This document shows, piece after piece, positions 17,569-25,513 of a stretch of 64,000 nt of DNA (its first letter is position 1; each line of letters opens with the position of its first letter). Source of the DNA: UBA1858 sp045105615 (lineage in GTDB: Bacteria > Pseudomonadota > Gammaproteobacteria > UBA4575); the NCBI GenBank assembly GCA_045105615.1, contig JBGCDS010000030.1, positions 37,991 to 101,990 on the forward strand, read 5' to 3'. Both the position numbers and the translations under genes were made by a program. The notes under the pieces are model-generated. The model worked only from the letters and a program-made list of their open reading frames with translations. It did no database searches and was not told the DNA's origin.

Positions 17569-18075
17569 TCAGCTGGCTTTAAAGTGTAACGCGTTGCCAT
17601 TGTTGCACCAACGTTCTCCTTTCGGTAATGGCCCATCCATAAATAAATGACCATGGTGTCCACCACAACGCGCACACTTATATGCTCTTTGTGGGGGAAT
17701 CGCAGATAGATCAGTATAAGTTACTAAATGCCCTAGAATGTGTTGTTTAAAACTGGGCCATCCAGTGTGACTCTCATACTTCATTTCTGAGGTGAATAAA
17801 TCTAAATCACAACCCTGGCATAAATAAACACCTGTTCGCCACTCCTTGTTTAAAGGGCTTGATTGGCGTATTTCTGTCTTGCCTTTTCTGAGAACATAGT
17901 AGGCATTTTCGGAGAGCTTTTGTTTCCACTCATCATCGCTTAATGTTAGCGTTTGAATGTCACTTGCTGCTGTATATAATTGTTTGCTCTTGCCTGAGAG
18001 TATTTGTAGATATACAAAACCGGTGAAGCCAAATACTCCTATTAAGAAATTTCTACGTGATTTAGATAAATTCAT
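17569..18075 (-). CDS. msrB: Exported peptide-methionine (R)-S-oxide reductase MsrB
   Basis: MsrB reduces methionine-R-sulfoxide in proteins. The 168-residue product has an N-terminal SRRNFLIGVFGFTGF sequence, which looks like a Tat-type or uncleaved anchor signal, followed by the SelR domain: two zinc CxxC pairs (CQGC, CARC), SHTGWPSF and GHHGHLF. The catalytic region reads GERWCNNGNALHF; the cysteine is present, but the usual RYC-x-N-S-A form is altered after it. The signal implies action in the periplasm. No msrA is adjacent. Confidence 0.9.
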   Translation of the reverse strand: MNLSKSRRNFLIGVFGFTGFVYLQILSGKSKQLYTAASDIQTLTLSDDEWKQKLSENAYYVLRKGKTEIRQSSPLNKEWRTGVYLCQGCDLDLFTSEMKYESHTGWPSFKQHILGHLVTYTDLSAIPPQRAYKCARCGGHHGHLFMDGPLPKGERWCNNGNALHFKAS

Positions 18076-18190
18076 ATGAGGTCAACTCCCAATGTTATTA
18101 AACATTAGATCGGGTATCCAGGGTGTAATCTTACAAGCTAGTTAGAGTATTATAGAGATTAATTTATTTGCAAAAACAATTTTATAATAT

Positions 18191-18490
18191 ATGAGTAATA
18201 CACCAGAAGACGTTAAATCATATTTCCTTAAAATCAATCGTACGATAACGACCAGCCTGGTGGTGATCTTAATTATGATTTCAGTGATGTTTTGGTATAC
18301 CAAAGCAGCTACTCTCGAGAGTTCTTCTTCTTCGATAGGTGCGGCTTTGATGATATTAGCAGTCGTATTTTATCAATTGCCTCGTGTCAGCTTCTTGATT
18401 ACACGGCGTCATTTCGAGAAAGCAGATCGCAAGGGCATAGAAATTCTCGATTCTGGTTGGAAACCGTTCAGGCAATGGTTGGAATCTTGA
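18191..18490 (+). CDS. Hypothetical two-span membrane protein
   Basis: A 99-residue protein starting MSNTPEDVKSYFLKIN. Two hydrophobic segments (about 20-37 and 47-66) are separated by a short serine-rich loop, and the C-terminal 30 residues are charged (RRHFEKADRKGIEI) and probably cytoplasmic. I do not recognise the family. An overlapping frame from 18292 to 18507 shows no membrane or domain logic and is treated as a shadow. Confidence 0.55.
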   Translation: MSNTPEDVKSYFLKINRTITTSLVVILIMISVMFWYTKAATLESSSSSIGAALMILAVVFYQLPRVSFLITRRHFEKADRKGIEILDSGWKPFRQWLES

Positions 18491-18643
18491 TTGTCAAAAA
18501 CAACTAGTTAATATTGATTGGCTGACCGAATAGGCTTGTTTCTGGGAGTATTATCGGAATACCCACGGCCTAAATATGCATTCTATAGTAGCCTTAATAG
18601 GACCCTGAAAAAGGGTAGAAAACGGCCAATTTAGACATAATAA

Positions 18644-18994
18644 ATGGAAACTGATATGCATTATCCACGTAGTCAACGCCAACCTCTCGACGGAGAAGTG
18701 ATAATAAAGCGCCCAGGTAAACCTACTTTGAAGTCTAAGCAGGGGAACTTCAGTGATGGAGGCTTATTTGTCAATCTGCCTAGCCATGACTTACAGAAAG
18801 GACGTCGTGTAGAGGTGATACTGGTACGGGAAAACGGAACAGTTCGGGATATGCAAAGAATGTCGGGTATTGTGATTAGGATCGACGATGAGGGCGTTGC
18901 TATGGTTACTTATAAAGCCGATCAATTGCGCCGAGGCGATGCTGAGGATGCTAGCCCAATTAGTATTAGATCGAATATGCCTGAAACCTCGTAA
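18644..18994 (+). CDS. PilZ-domain protein
   Basis: A 116-residue single-domain protein with the PilZ layout: an arginine-containing N-terminal motif (YPRSQRQPLDGEV) and NFSDGGLFVNL, corresponding to the RxxxR and [DN]xSxxG c-di-GMP signatures, followed by KGRRVEVIL and VVIRI-like strands. PilZ proteins usually bind c-di-GMP and act on motility or exopolysaccharide. The arginine motif here is compact, so binding should not be taken for granted. The start could be at 18644 or the ATG at 18656. Confidence 0.75.
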   Translation: METDMHYPRSQRQPLDGEVIIKRPGKPTLKSKQGNFSDGGLFVNLPSHDLQKGRRVEVILVRENGTVRDMQRMSGIVIRIDDEGVAMVTYKADQLRRGDAEDASPISIRSNMPETS

Positions 18995-19081
18995 ACGGTC
19001 GATTTCGACCGATGACGTGTAAAGCAATTTTTCTACTTCACACTATAATTAACCCTGTAGTTTCTCTCCTTCTGAAGCTGG

Positions 19082-19112
19082 CCCGCAGTAATTTATTATT
19101 GCGGGTTTTTTT
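19082..19112 (+). terminator. Rho-independent terminator after the PilZ gene
   Basis: CCCGCAGTAAT pairs with ATTATTGCGGG across a short T-rich loop and is followed by seven T residues. It lies about 90 bp after the PilZ stop on the plus strand. Confidence 0.88.
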
Positions 19113-19227
19113 ATGCCTGCTGTATAGTCTCTGTATACCTGATATTAATCTTAAGCTTGTCCCTCAGGCGCTCAAGTGATTGAATGTGGTCCCGAAGTTA
19201 CTTCTAGATATAACAGGTCTAATTCTT

Positions 19228-19599
19228 ATGAAATCGTTGTTGTTAGTTGCACATGGCAGTCGCCGTGCTGAATCAAATGCTGAAATTGCCGTTGTTGCTA
19301 AGTCTTTGAGTGAGAGAGTTAAAGGAAATTATGCTCGAACAGGCTATGCATTTTTAGAACTGGCCGAACCATCTATCCCAGAGGGTATTGATACACTAGT
19401 TAAAAATGGTGCGACTGAAGTGACGATACTTCCATACTTTCTGTCCGCAGGGCGTCACGTACATGAAGATGTGCCTGAAATCGTTAATCTGAAACAAGAA
19501 GAAATGAAGGATGTAAAGATACATATCGCACCTTATATTGGCGAAGCAGTAGAAATGATAGATGTGTTAGTGGCTATCTCTGAGAGTGGCAAAAAATAG
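19228..19599 (+). CDS. CbiX-type short sirohydrochlorin chelatase
   Basis: A 123-residue single-domain class II chelatase. The catalytic-side motif LLVAHGSRRAESN is near the N-terminus and a second metal-binding histidine lies in LSAGRHVHEDVP. Short CbiX/SirB-type proteins insert cobalt, nickel or iron into sirohydrochlorin as homodimers. I chose ATG 19228 (MKSLLLVAHGS) because the extra 16 residues of an upstream start have no family support. Its stop is 5 nt from the convergent bufC-like gene. Metal specificity is not readable from sequence; with urease nearby, a siroheme or B12 role is likely. Confidence 0.86.
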   Translation: MKSLLLVAHGSRRAESNAEIAVVAKSLSERVKGNYARTGYAFLELAEPSIPEGIDTLVKNGATEVTILPYFLSAGRHVHEDVPEIVNLKQEEMKDVKIHIAPYIGEAVEMIDVLVAISESGKK

Positions 19600-19604
19600 C
19601 AATT

Positions 19605-20411
19605 TTATTTGCTTGTCAGGCTATTCTGCTCAGTGATAATAAGCGATACCTGACTACGGTTTAGCCAGTCAGATAGGTAAGTTACTGCTACTTTACTGAC
19701 TTCTTCTTCAGGATGATATGAAAGCAGATTTTCGCATACATCACTTAATGATCCTCCTTTTAAGAAAATGTTTATTGATTCTAGTTCACTTATTTCAAGT
19801 GATCTAAACTCAGTGACTCTTTGCGCATTTCTCCAAATAACCCAGGTGGAGTCATCGCATTGTTGCACGTCAGGTGGAGATTGTTGTTGTTTCAGTGCTT
19901 GCCAGATTTCAACACAGTTATAATTGTTTTGAAATAATTGCAAACTGGGATGAAAACGGATTTTAATGTTGGGCCAATCTTCAATCGATAATTTACTTAG
20001 ATCAAACATGCTTGCGGCTGTAGAGTCGTTGGCATCGAATGCAAATAATAGTGTTTGCTCAAATCGTGCAAGTTCTGCAATCACTGGATATTGATTAAAG
20101 GGCGGATTGTTTTTTAAATAATCAGGTACATTGCTGCAAAATTCGCGTAATGAAGTGTGATTTGAAGGGTAGGCGTCAATGTATCCTTCTACTAACTGAT
20201 CAAATAATTCGTCACCAAGATAATAGCTTAAGATTTGATGATCAGTATCGATTACTCCACGCAAGCGAACCGTGTAAGCATTGCTATAAATATTAAGCCG
20301 CGTCTGTTTGTCGATCGGGCCGCCATCTTTAATGTAGTCATCAACTTGTTGCTTTTTATGAACTAGATAGTTGATTAAATCTGACTGTAAGGCTCGTAAG
20401 TCTGGCATCAA
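19605..20411 (-). CDS. DUF2063 partner protein of the MNIO maturase (BufC/HvfC-like)
   Basis: The 268-residue product has the N-terminal DUF2063 domain (LRALQSDLINYLV, then RLNIYSNAYTVRLRGVI and SLREFCSNVPDYL, about residues 5-95). Family knowledge: such proteins bind the precursor peptide and assist the DUF692 enzyme in bufferin-type RiPP operons. It lies 12 nt downstream of the DUF692 gene, completing a three-gene precursor-enzyme-partner operon. The C-terminal half is less conserved and probably forms a winged-helix-like domain. Confidence 0.85.
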   Translation of the reverse strand: MMPDLRALQSDLINYLVHKKQQVDDYIKDGGPIDKQTRLNIYSNAYTVRLRGVIDTDHQILSYYLGDELFDQLVEGYIDAYPSNHTSLREFCSNVPDYLKNNPPFNQYPVIAELARFEQTLLFAFDANDSTAASMFDLSKLSIEDWPNIKIRFHPSLQLFQNNYNCVEIWQALKQQQSPPDVQQCDDSTWVIWRNAQRVTEFRSLEISELESINIFLKGGSLSDVCENLLSYHPEEEVSKVAVTYLSDWLNRSQVSLIITEQNSLTSK

Positions 20412-20423
20412 GGCTTTTTAGTT

Positions 20424-21257
20424 TCAAACAGAGGTTAACGCTAAGGTTTGTTGGGCAATATCACGTGCATACTTCATTTCTGCATGCAGATCTTCAAATG
20501 GCGGAATATTGTCATCTCTTTCAATTAAAGTGCTAACAAAGCCAAATTTCTTAACAGCATCAGCATATAAGTCCCATACTGCAGGAGGGACATCATGATC
20601 ATGTGTATCAATTACATAATCGCCGTAATCACTATGACCGGCTAAATGAAATTGTTGGATATGTTCGGGCTTGATCGCATGTAAAAATGTTTGTGCAGAA
20701 AAACCATGGTTTCGTGAACTGACATAAATATTGTTAATGTCTAACAATATTTTGCAGCCGGCACGATCTGCAATGGTATTAATGAAATCCCATTCTTCCA
20801 TGTCTGATTGATTGTAAGTGAGATAGCTAGAAACATTTTCTAGGACTAATGTTCTACCTAATATTTCTTGTACCTGTTGAACGCGGTCAACAATGTGTGT
20901 AATCACTTCGTCGTTGTATGGAACCGGTAATAAATCATGACTGTTTAGACCTTCTGCGCCTGTCCAGCATAAATGATCAGATACCCATTCGGGTTGTACT
21001 TCGGAGGATAACGTTTTTAGTTTTTTTAAATAATCCATATTTAATGGATCAGTGCTGGCGATCGACAACGATACACCATGCATCACAATAGGGTAATTTT
21101 CTCTTACTGAATGGAGGAAGTACTTAGGCTTGCCTCCTGCAACCATAAAGTTTTCTGAAATGACTTCGAACCAGTCAACGTCAGGTCGATTATCGACAAC
21201 ATGTTGATAGTGGTCAGTGCGAAGTCCTACGCCAAATCCAAGAAAATTATTATTCAT
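20424..21257 (-). CDS. DUF692 multinuclear iron oxidase, RiPP maturase (BufB/HvfB-like)
   Basis: A TIM-barrel enzyme of the MNIO (DUF692) family, which uses two or three iron ions to modify cysteines in precursor peptides. Metal-ligand motifs are visible: DWFEVISENFM, VMHGVSLSI, VSDHLCW, LENVSSYL, LLDINNIYV, FHLAGHSDYGD, DTHDHDVP and LIERDDNIP. The product is about 277 residues, normal for the family. ATG 21257 or the ATG six bases upstream may be used. The gene follows the 12-cysteine precursor by 65 nt. Confidence 0.92.
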   Translation of the reverse strand: MNNNFLGFGVGLRTDHYQHVVDNRPDVDWFEVISENFMVAGGKPKYFLHSVRENYPIVMHGVSLSIASTDPLNMDYLKKLKTLSSEVQPEWVSDHLCWTGAEGLNSHDLLPVPYNDEVITHIVDRVQQVQEILGRTLVLENVSSYLTYNQSDMEEWDFINTIADRAGCKILLDINNIYVSSRNHGFSAQTFLHAIKPEHIQQFHLAGHSDYGDYVIDTHDHDVPPAVWDLYADAVKKFGFVSTLIERDDNIPPFEDLHAEMKYARDIAQQTLALTSV

Positions 21258-21322
21258 GATCATTCTTTTGAAACACGGGAAGCGACTAGCACTCCCCGTG
21301 ATATCGGAGTATTGGTGATAAA

Positions 21323-21793
21323 TTAAGCGCCTACTTTGCCGCCAACATCACCACAAGATTTCTCTGTGGTAGCAACAAAACCCTGGCCTTTGCATGATGC
21401 TTGACCAGCGCATGAGTTTTCAGCAGTACCGCAATCATTGTGGCCTTTACAAGTGTTTATGCCATAGCAGTGGATTAAATCAGTTTTTGCAATTTCACCA
21501 ACCCAGTCATCTTTAACTGTGCCGCCAATATCGCCACATGCTTTGCTTGGTGCAGCAACAAAGCCGCTTCCTTTACAAGATGCTTGTCCGCCACATGAAT
21601 TGTCAGCAGTGCCACAATCGTTATGACCTTTGCATACGTTGACGCCATAGCAATGAACTAAATCTGTTGTATTAGCTGAAGCTGAAGCAACTTCAGCAGT
21701 TTCAGATGTTGTTTGACAACCGCTGATGATTCCAGCTGCTGCTAGTGCTAATGCAACGCCAGTCATTTTTGGAGCAAGTTTTAAGTTTTCCAT
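21323..21793 (-). CDS. 12-cysteine bufferin-type precursor, predicted lipoprotein (BufA2-like)
   Basis: The 156-residue product has an N-terminal signal ending in a lipobox (IISGC, Cys26), a short linker and two homologous modules at residues 44-91 and 105-152. Each has six cysteines with identical spacing: 48, 54, 60, 67, 73, 86 and 109, 115, 121, 128, 134, 147. The core HCYG-x3-CKGHNDCG and SC-x-GQASCKGxGFV resembles DUF2282/BufA substrates of DUF692 enzymes, which are reported to become copper-binding thiooxazole-type peptides. Gene order (precursor, DUF692, DUF2063) supports this. The lipid anchor would tether the metallophore to the envelope. AAGGAA precedes the start. Confidence 0.88.
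   Translation of the reverse strand: MENLKLAPKMTGVALALAAAGIISGCQTTSETAEVASASANTTDLVHCYGVNVCKGHNDCGTADNSCGGQASCKGSGFVAAPSKACGDIGGTVKDDWVGEIAKTDLIHCYGINTCKGHNDCGTAENSCAGQASCKGQGFVATTEKSCGDVGGKVGA
21338..21664 (-). repeat. Tandem duplication of the 6-Cys module inside the precursor gene
   Basis: The two modules (21521-21664 and 21338-21481) are 48 residues each with exact 61-residue periodicity of all six cysteines, joined by a 13-residue linker (TVKDDWVGEIAKT). About three quarters of module residues are identical, indicating an internal duplication. Confidence 0.9.
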
Positions 21794-21939
21794 GATTGAT
21801 TCCTTATGTTAAATCTCTATAAAATATGAAGTGAGTATAAGTAGGGTAACTATTTGAAAGCAGCATTTTTTAGGCTGTATCTTGGTGTTACTAGATACAA
21901 GACCTTAGTAATGTGGCGTTAATTACAAAATAATTTAAT

Positions 21940-22641
21940 TTATTTTAATAATTCTTTAGAGGTGATGGGGTGGTAAGGAGTATTCCGTGTTTTATCATGG
22001 GTATGCATGCGATATTCAACAAAATCACTGCATTTATGGAAGTGTAAGAATGGATTGCCACTGATTTGTTCGCTCAGATGTGAGGTCGATTGATTGGCAT
22101 AATTATGACCAGGATGAATGACGGTGTCAGGATCAAGATTGCTTTTCATCTTTTTTAATGTGGAAAACATTTGCTCAGGGTCGCCGCCCTGTAAGTCGCA
22201 TCGACCGCATCCGAATACAAATAATGTATCACCAGTAATGATATCATTGTCGAGTAAATAGCATGCTGATCCAGGAGTATGTCCAGGAGTATGCAAGACA
22301 GATATTTCTGTATCGCCAATATTAAGTGTATCGCCACCGTAATGTAGCGATGGCTTACTTAAATTCTCATCCCAAAAATCTGCTTCTTCTTTTAGTAAAT
22401 GTAACTGTGGGTCCGAGTGGTTGAGGATCTCCTCTACACCGTTGATATGATCGTGGTGACTATGGGTGAGTAACACATCAGTAATAATGATGCCTTTTGA
22501 CTGTGCCTGTTGAATGATTTTACAAACATCCCAAGCCGGATCAACAACAGCCGCCTGTTTGGTCCTAATATCAGTAATTAAATAGACGAAATTTTCCATT
22601 GGTCCTAGTTCCAAGGAGTTAATTTCATATGTCTTATTCAT
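21940..22641 (-). CDS. Metallo-beta-lactamase-fold hydrolase, glyoxalase II-like
   Basis: The HTHSHHDHINGVEEIL motif (T/H-x-H-x-D-H, zinc ligands), HTPGHTPGSACYLL, ITGDTLFVFGCGRCDLQGGD and VIHPGHNY place this in the glyoxalase II/ETHE1-like branch of the metallo-beta-lactamase fold. The substrate is a thioester or persulfide in related enzymes. I chose ATG 22639-22641 (MNKTYEINSLELGPMENFVY), 233 residues, because the 62 residues upstream overlap the divergent gene and have no family logic. The GCGRCDLQGGD region is like that in cytosolic hydroxyacylglutathione hydrolase-like proteins. Confidence 0.86.
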   Translation of the reverse strand: MNKTYEINSLELGPMENFVYLITDIRTKQAAVVDPAWDVCKIIQQAQSKGIIITDVLLTHSHHDHINGVEEILNHSDPQLHLLKEEADFWDENLSKPSLHYGGDTLNIGDTEISVLHTPGHTPGSACYLLDNDIITGDTLFVFGCGRCDLQGGDPEQMFSTLKKMKSNLDPDTVIHPGHNYANQSTSHLSEQISGNPFLHFHKCSDFVEYRMHTHDKTRNTPYHPITSKELLK

Positions 22642-22727
22642 AGCATTGCTCCAATAGGTCGACATGTAAAATGTATCATGGTCTATGGGTATATAATGTA
22701 AAAGATACTGATTTAAAATACAAAGAA

Positions 22728-23270
22728 ATGGATGACGCAAGTAATAATGAAATTTCTCTGCCAGACTATATTGATCATGGCTTGAAAATTTTATCGGTAG
22801 GCTTGAATCCATCAATGCCATCAGCACAGTTAGGTTTTTACTTTGCTAATCCTCGCAATCGATTTTGGAAAGCATTCAATCAAGCCGGCGTGATTGGTGT
22901 GGAAGTGACGCCAACTAAGAATATTCATCAACAGTTACTAGAAAAATATGGTATTGGTTTCACTGATGTGGCTAAACGCGCAAGCTCGATGGGGCATGAG
23001 TTGCGAGCGGCCGATTTTAAGAGAGATGCTCCTGTGCTACGTGAGAAAATAGAGCGTTATAGGCCTGAGTTAATATGGTTTCACGGTAAAGTGGCGATGA
23101 GCAAGTTTATGTATTATTCCTATGGCGTGCGGCAAGATTGGCAATGGGGGTTTAATAGTATTGATGCTATGAGGTCAAGGGTGTTTATCAGTCCAAATCC
23201 AAGTCCTGCGAATGCGGCTTATAGCCTTGATGTGCTAGTGGGTTATTATAAAAAACTTAAATCCAGATGA
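22728..23270 (+). CDS. Mug/TDG-family uracil (G:T/U mismatch) DNA glycosylase
   Basis: A protein of the Mug/TDG family of uracil-DNA glycosylases that removes uracil or thymine from mismatches. Key motifs are LSVGLNPSMPSAQLGFYFA (active-site GLNPS, with the asparagine) and FISPNPSPANAAYS (NPSP in place of the C-terminal NPSG). ATG 22728 is preferred: a TATAAT at 22692-22697 lies just upstream and the divergent hydrolase gene starts at 22641, so the longer start at 22671 would leave no room for promoters. About 180 residues. The start choice is moderately certain. Confidence 0.82.
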   Translation: MDDASNNEISLPDYIDHGLKILSVGLNPSMPSAQLGFYFANPRNRFWKAFNQAGVIGVEVTPTKNIHQQLLEKYGIGFTDVAKRASSMGHELRAADFKRDAPVLREKIERYRPELIWFHGKVAMSKFMYYSYGVRQDWQWGFNSIDAMRSRVFISPNPSPANAAYSLDVLVGYYKKLKSR

Positions 23271-23323
23271 ACCTTCAAGTTAGTTCAATATCATATATAC
23301 ATATAATATAAGGTTAGACAGGC

Positions 23324-23683
23324 TTGAAGATATATTTTCAATTAATTCTGATTACGATGATATTGCTATCATTGTTTTTATCGCTGTCCTCTTCGGGGCA
23401 TTCGGTTCCTGTCGCGTGGAATGATAAACTGATTCATTGTGTTAGTTATTTCTTTCTAATGATGATGCTAGATTTCTCTTGGGAATCTAGTAAACAGCTG
23501 CTAATTAAAGCGGTGATAATATTAATCTATAGTGGCTTGATTGAATATGCACAGGGTTTTATACCAGGAAGAGATACCTCATTGGCCGATATTGCTGCTA
23601 ACGGAATAGGGGTGATGTTATTTATTGCCTGTGTGCCAATATTAAAGCGCATGAATGTCTATCAAATATTAAAGCTTATATAA
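23324..23683 (+). CDS. VanZ-family membrane protein
   Basis: A 119-residue polytopic protein with four predicted spans. The VanZ signatures NDKLIHCVSYFFLMMMLDF, SGLIEYAQGFIPGR and DTSLADIAANGIGVM carry the conserved lysine/histidine, glutamate/glutamine and aspartate/asparagine positions. VanZ-like proteins are linked to teicoplanin resistance or, more generally, envelope functions that are not understood. It starts at TTG 23324 with AAGG about ten bases upstream. Downstream is dsbB, 24 nt away, so the two may be co-transcribed. Confidence 0.75.
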   Translation: MKIYFQLILITMILLSLFLSLSSSGHSVPVAWNDKLIHCVSYFFLMMMLDFSWESSKQLLIKAVIILIYSGLIEYAQGFIPGRDTSLADIAANGIGVMLFIACVPILKRMNVYQILKLI

Positions 23684-23707
23684 ATTAAGAGATAATGAGT
23701 CAATAAA

Positions 23708-24196
23708 ATGTATCGAATATTAAATTTATCGATTGTAGGTATTGTCATCGCTTCAATGTTATTTGCGCTTTACTACTTGGAGGGAGTGCTGTTTTTGGAG
23801 CCATGTCCTCTTTGTATGGTGGACAGGGCTATTTTAGTTGCGATTGCAATAGTATGTTTGATTGCATTTGTGCATAACGCGAATGGAATAATGCGTTGGG
23901 TTTACACTAGTTTAGCTACCTTGTTAAGTTTGATTGGTTTGGGTGTGGCGGCACGCCATATCTGGTTACAAGGCCTACCGCCTGACCAGGTGCCAGAATG
24001 TGGTCCTGATTTAATGTTTATGTTGGACGTATTTCCGTTGGCAGATGTCATAAAACGTATATTTACCGGGTCTGGTCAGTGTGCAGAGGTGAGTTGGACC
24101 TTTTTAGGCATGACAATTCCTCAGCAAACCCTATTATTATTTGTTGTATTGCTCGTCTTAGTGATCGTCGCTCATATGCAATCTGAAAAACGCTAA
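23708..24196 (+). CDS. dsbB: Disulfide bond formation protein DsbB
   Basis: Inner-membrane quinone reductase that reoxidises DsbA. The 162-residue product has four spans, the first periplasmic cysteine pair in EPCPLCMVDRAI (about 35-46) and the second pair spread over QVPECGPDL and GSGQCAEVSWTFLG, as in standard DsbB. No dsbA is in the window. It is placed 24 nt after the VanZ gene. The stop lies inside an AACGCTAA arm that has a TTAGCGTT complement 35 nt further on. Confidence 0.94.
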   Translation: MYRILNLSIVGIVIASMLFALYYLEGVLFLEPCPLCMVDRAILVAIAIVCLIAFVHNANGIMRWVYTSLATLLSLIGLGVAARHIWLQGLPPDQVPECGPDLMFMLDVFPLADVIKRIFTGSGQCAEVSWTFLGMTIPQQTLLLFVVLLVLVIVAHMQSEKR

Positions 24197-24291
24197 TGGC
24201 TCATCAATCATTGAATAAAACTTAGCGTTAAAATTTAATAATAGATATAATTTAACCTTAGTTTTAGCGTGTTTTAAAAATTGATTGAACT

Positions 24292-25455
24292 ATGAGTACT
24301 CGTACATTGGAAGTAAAGAAAACTCACCCGCGAACAACAGCGGCAACTAAATTTGTTACCCTAAGAGGTGATTACGGCACTGGCGATTTTGTCATGCACC
24401 GTGGTGGAGTGCTAAAAGAGGTAGTGGTTGCCTACGAGTCTTGGGGAACCTTATCCGATAATCATGACAACGTCGTGTTGGTGTTTGGTGGTCTTTCTCC
24501 TTCGGCCCATGCCTGTTCTTCTGAGCTAGATACCAGTAAAGGCTGGTGGGAGTATATGATTGGGCCAGATAAACCCATTGATACAAATAAATACTATGTG
24601 GTCTGCGTCAATACTTTAGCAAGTTGCTTTGGCTCTACTAGTCCTTCGTCTATTAATCCTGATACCGGCAAAATATATGGACTAGATTTCCCCGATCTTA
24701 GTATCGAAGACGTTGCTAAGTCAGCCCATCATGCATTATTAGATTTAGGTATTGATCATTTACACACCGTTGTCGGTAGTTCAATGGGTGGCATGTCAGC
24801 ATTAGCCTATGCGCTAATGTATCCACAAGAAGTGGATCACTTGATTTCTATTTCTGCAGCGACTCGTGCATTACCATTTACTATTGCCGTACGTTCTTTG
24901 CAGCGTGAAATTATTCGTTGCGATCCAGATTTTAAAGATGGTTTATATGACCCTAATGAGGTGCCTGCTAATGGAATGGTGTTGGCACGTAAATTAGGCC
25001 TCATGTCCTATCGTGCTGCTGAAGAATGGCATCAACGCTTTAACCGCGCACGTGTCAGTGCAGATCGAAAGTCAGAAGATCGTTTTGGTATTGAGTTTGA
25101 GGTCGAATCATATTTGGATTACAACGCGCATAAATTTGTAAAAACATTTGATGCCAATAGTTACCTGTATTTGTCTAGAGCAATGGATTTATTTGATGTT
25201 GCAGATCATGGTGGTTCTGTTAATGCAGGGCTAGCGATGATTCAGACTAAAAGCGCGTTAGTCATTGGTGTAGAAACAGATATTTTATTCCCAGTTCACC
25301 AGCAACAAGAAATTGCTGATGGCATACGTAAAGCCGGCCGTGCGGCTGAGTTTGTTCAGCTTAATTCGATTAATGGGCATGATTCATTTTTAGTTGATGA
25401 AGCGCATTTCGCTCCAGTGATGCGAAAGTTTTTTGAGCAAAACGCTAACCCATAA
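24292..25455 (+). CDS. MetX-family acyltransferase, probably serine O-succinyltransferase
   Basis: An alpha/beta-hydrolase acyltransferase of the homoserine O-acetyltransferase (MetX) family, 387 residues. The nucleophile elbow is VGSSMGGMSAL with Ser164, and acid and base lie in ETDILFPVHQQQEIADG and INGHDSFLVDEAHF. The segment CVNTLASCFGSTSPSSINP and the IRSLQREIIRCDP, MVLARKLGLMSYRAAEEW and SYLYLSRAMDLFDVADHG stretches resemble Xanthomonas/Lysobacter proteins shown to be serine O-succinyltransferases in cysteine synthesis, rather than HAT enzymes. This assignment is by remembered similarity, so homoserine acylation remains possible. Confidence 0.85.
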   Translation: MSTRTLEVKKTHPRTTAATKFVTLRGDYGTGDFVMHRGGVLKEVVVAYESWGTLSDNHDNVVLVFGGLSPSAHACSSELDTSKGWWEYMIGPDKPIDTNKYYVVCVNTLASCFGSTSPSSINPDTGKIYGLDFPDLSIEDVAKSAHHALLDLGIDHLHTVVGSSMGGMSALAYALMYPQEVDHLISISAATRALPFTIAVRSLQREIIRCDPDFKDGLYDPNEVPANGMVLARKLGLMSYRAAEEWHQRFNRARVSADRKSEDRFGIEFEVESYLDYNAHKFVKTFDANSYLYLSRAMDLFDVADHGGSVNAGLAMIQTKSALVIGVETDILFPVHQQQEIADGIRKAGRAAEFVQLNSINGHDSFLVDEAHFAPVMRKFFEQNANP

Positions 25456-25490
25456 AAAAAGCCCCAGTGATTATAAACACTAGGGCTTTT
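25454..25490. terminator. Bidirectional terminator between the MetX-family gene and gltA
   Basis: AAAAAAAGCCCCAGTG is the left arm and CACTAGGGCTTTT the right, with one C-A mismatch and an 8-nt AT loop. The A-run on the left and T-run on the right let it serve both converging genes. Confidence 0.85.
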
Positions 25491-25513
25491 AATAATGCTC
25501 TTGCTAGTAGTGA

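Noticed and set aside
18292..18507. A 71-residue frame inside the two-span membrane protein gene
   Set aside because: It overlaps the better-supported frame at 18191-18490 and has no membrane or domain logic.
18491..18643. A possible c-di-GMP riboswitch before the PilZ gene
   Set aside because: The hairpins (GGGAGTATT and ACCCT-GAAAA-AGGGT) lack the GEMM core and the tetraloop-receptor pattern.
19244..19262. TGGCAG-TCGCC-GTGCT in the cbiX gene as a sigma-54 promoter
   Set aside because: It lies inside coding sequence, its -12 element is GTGCT, and no gene starts just downstream.
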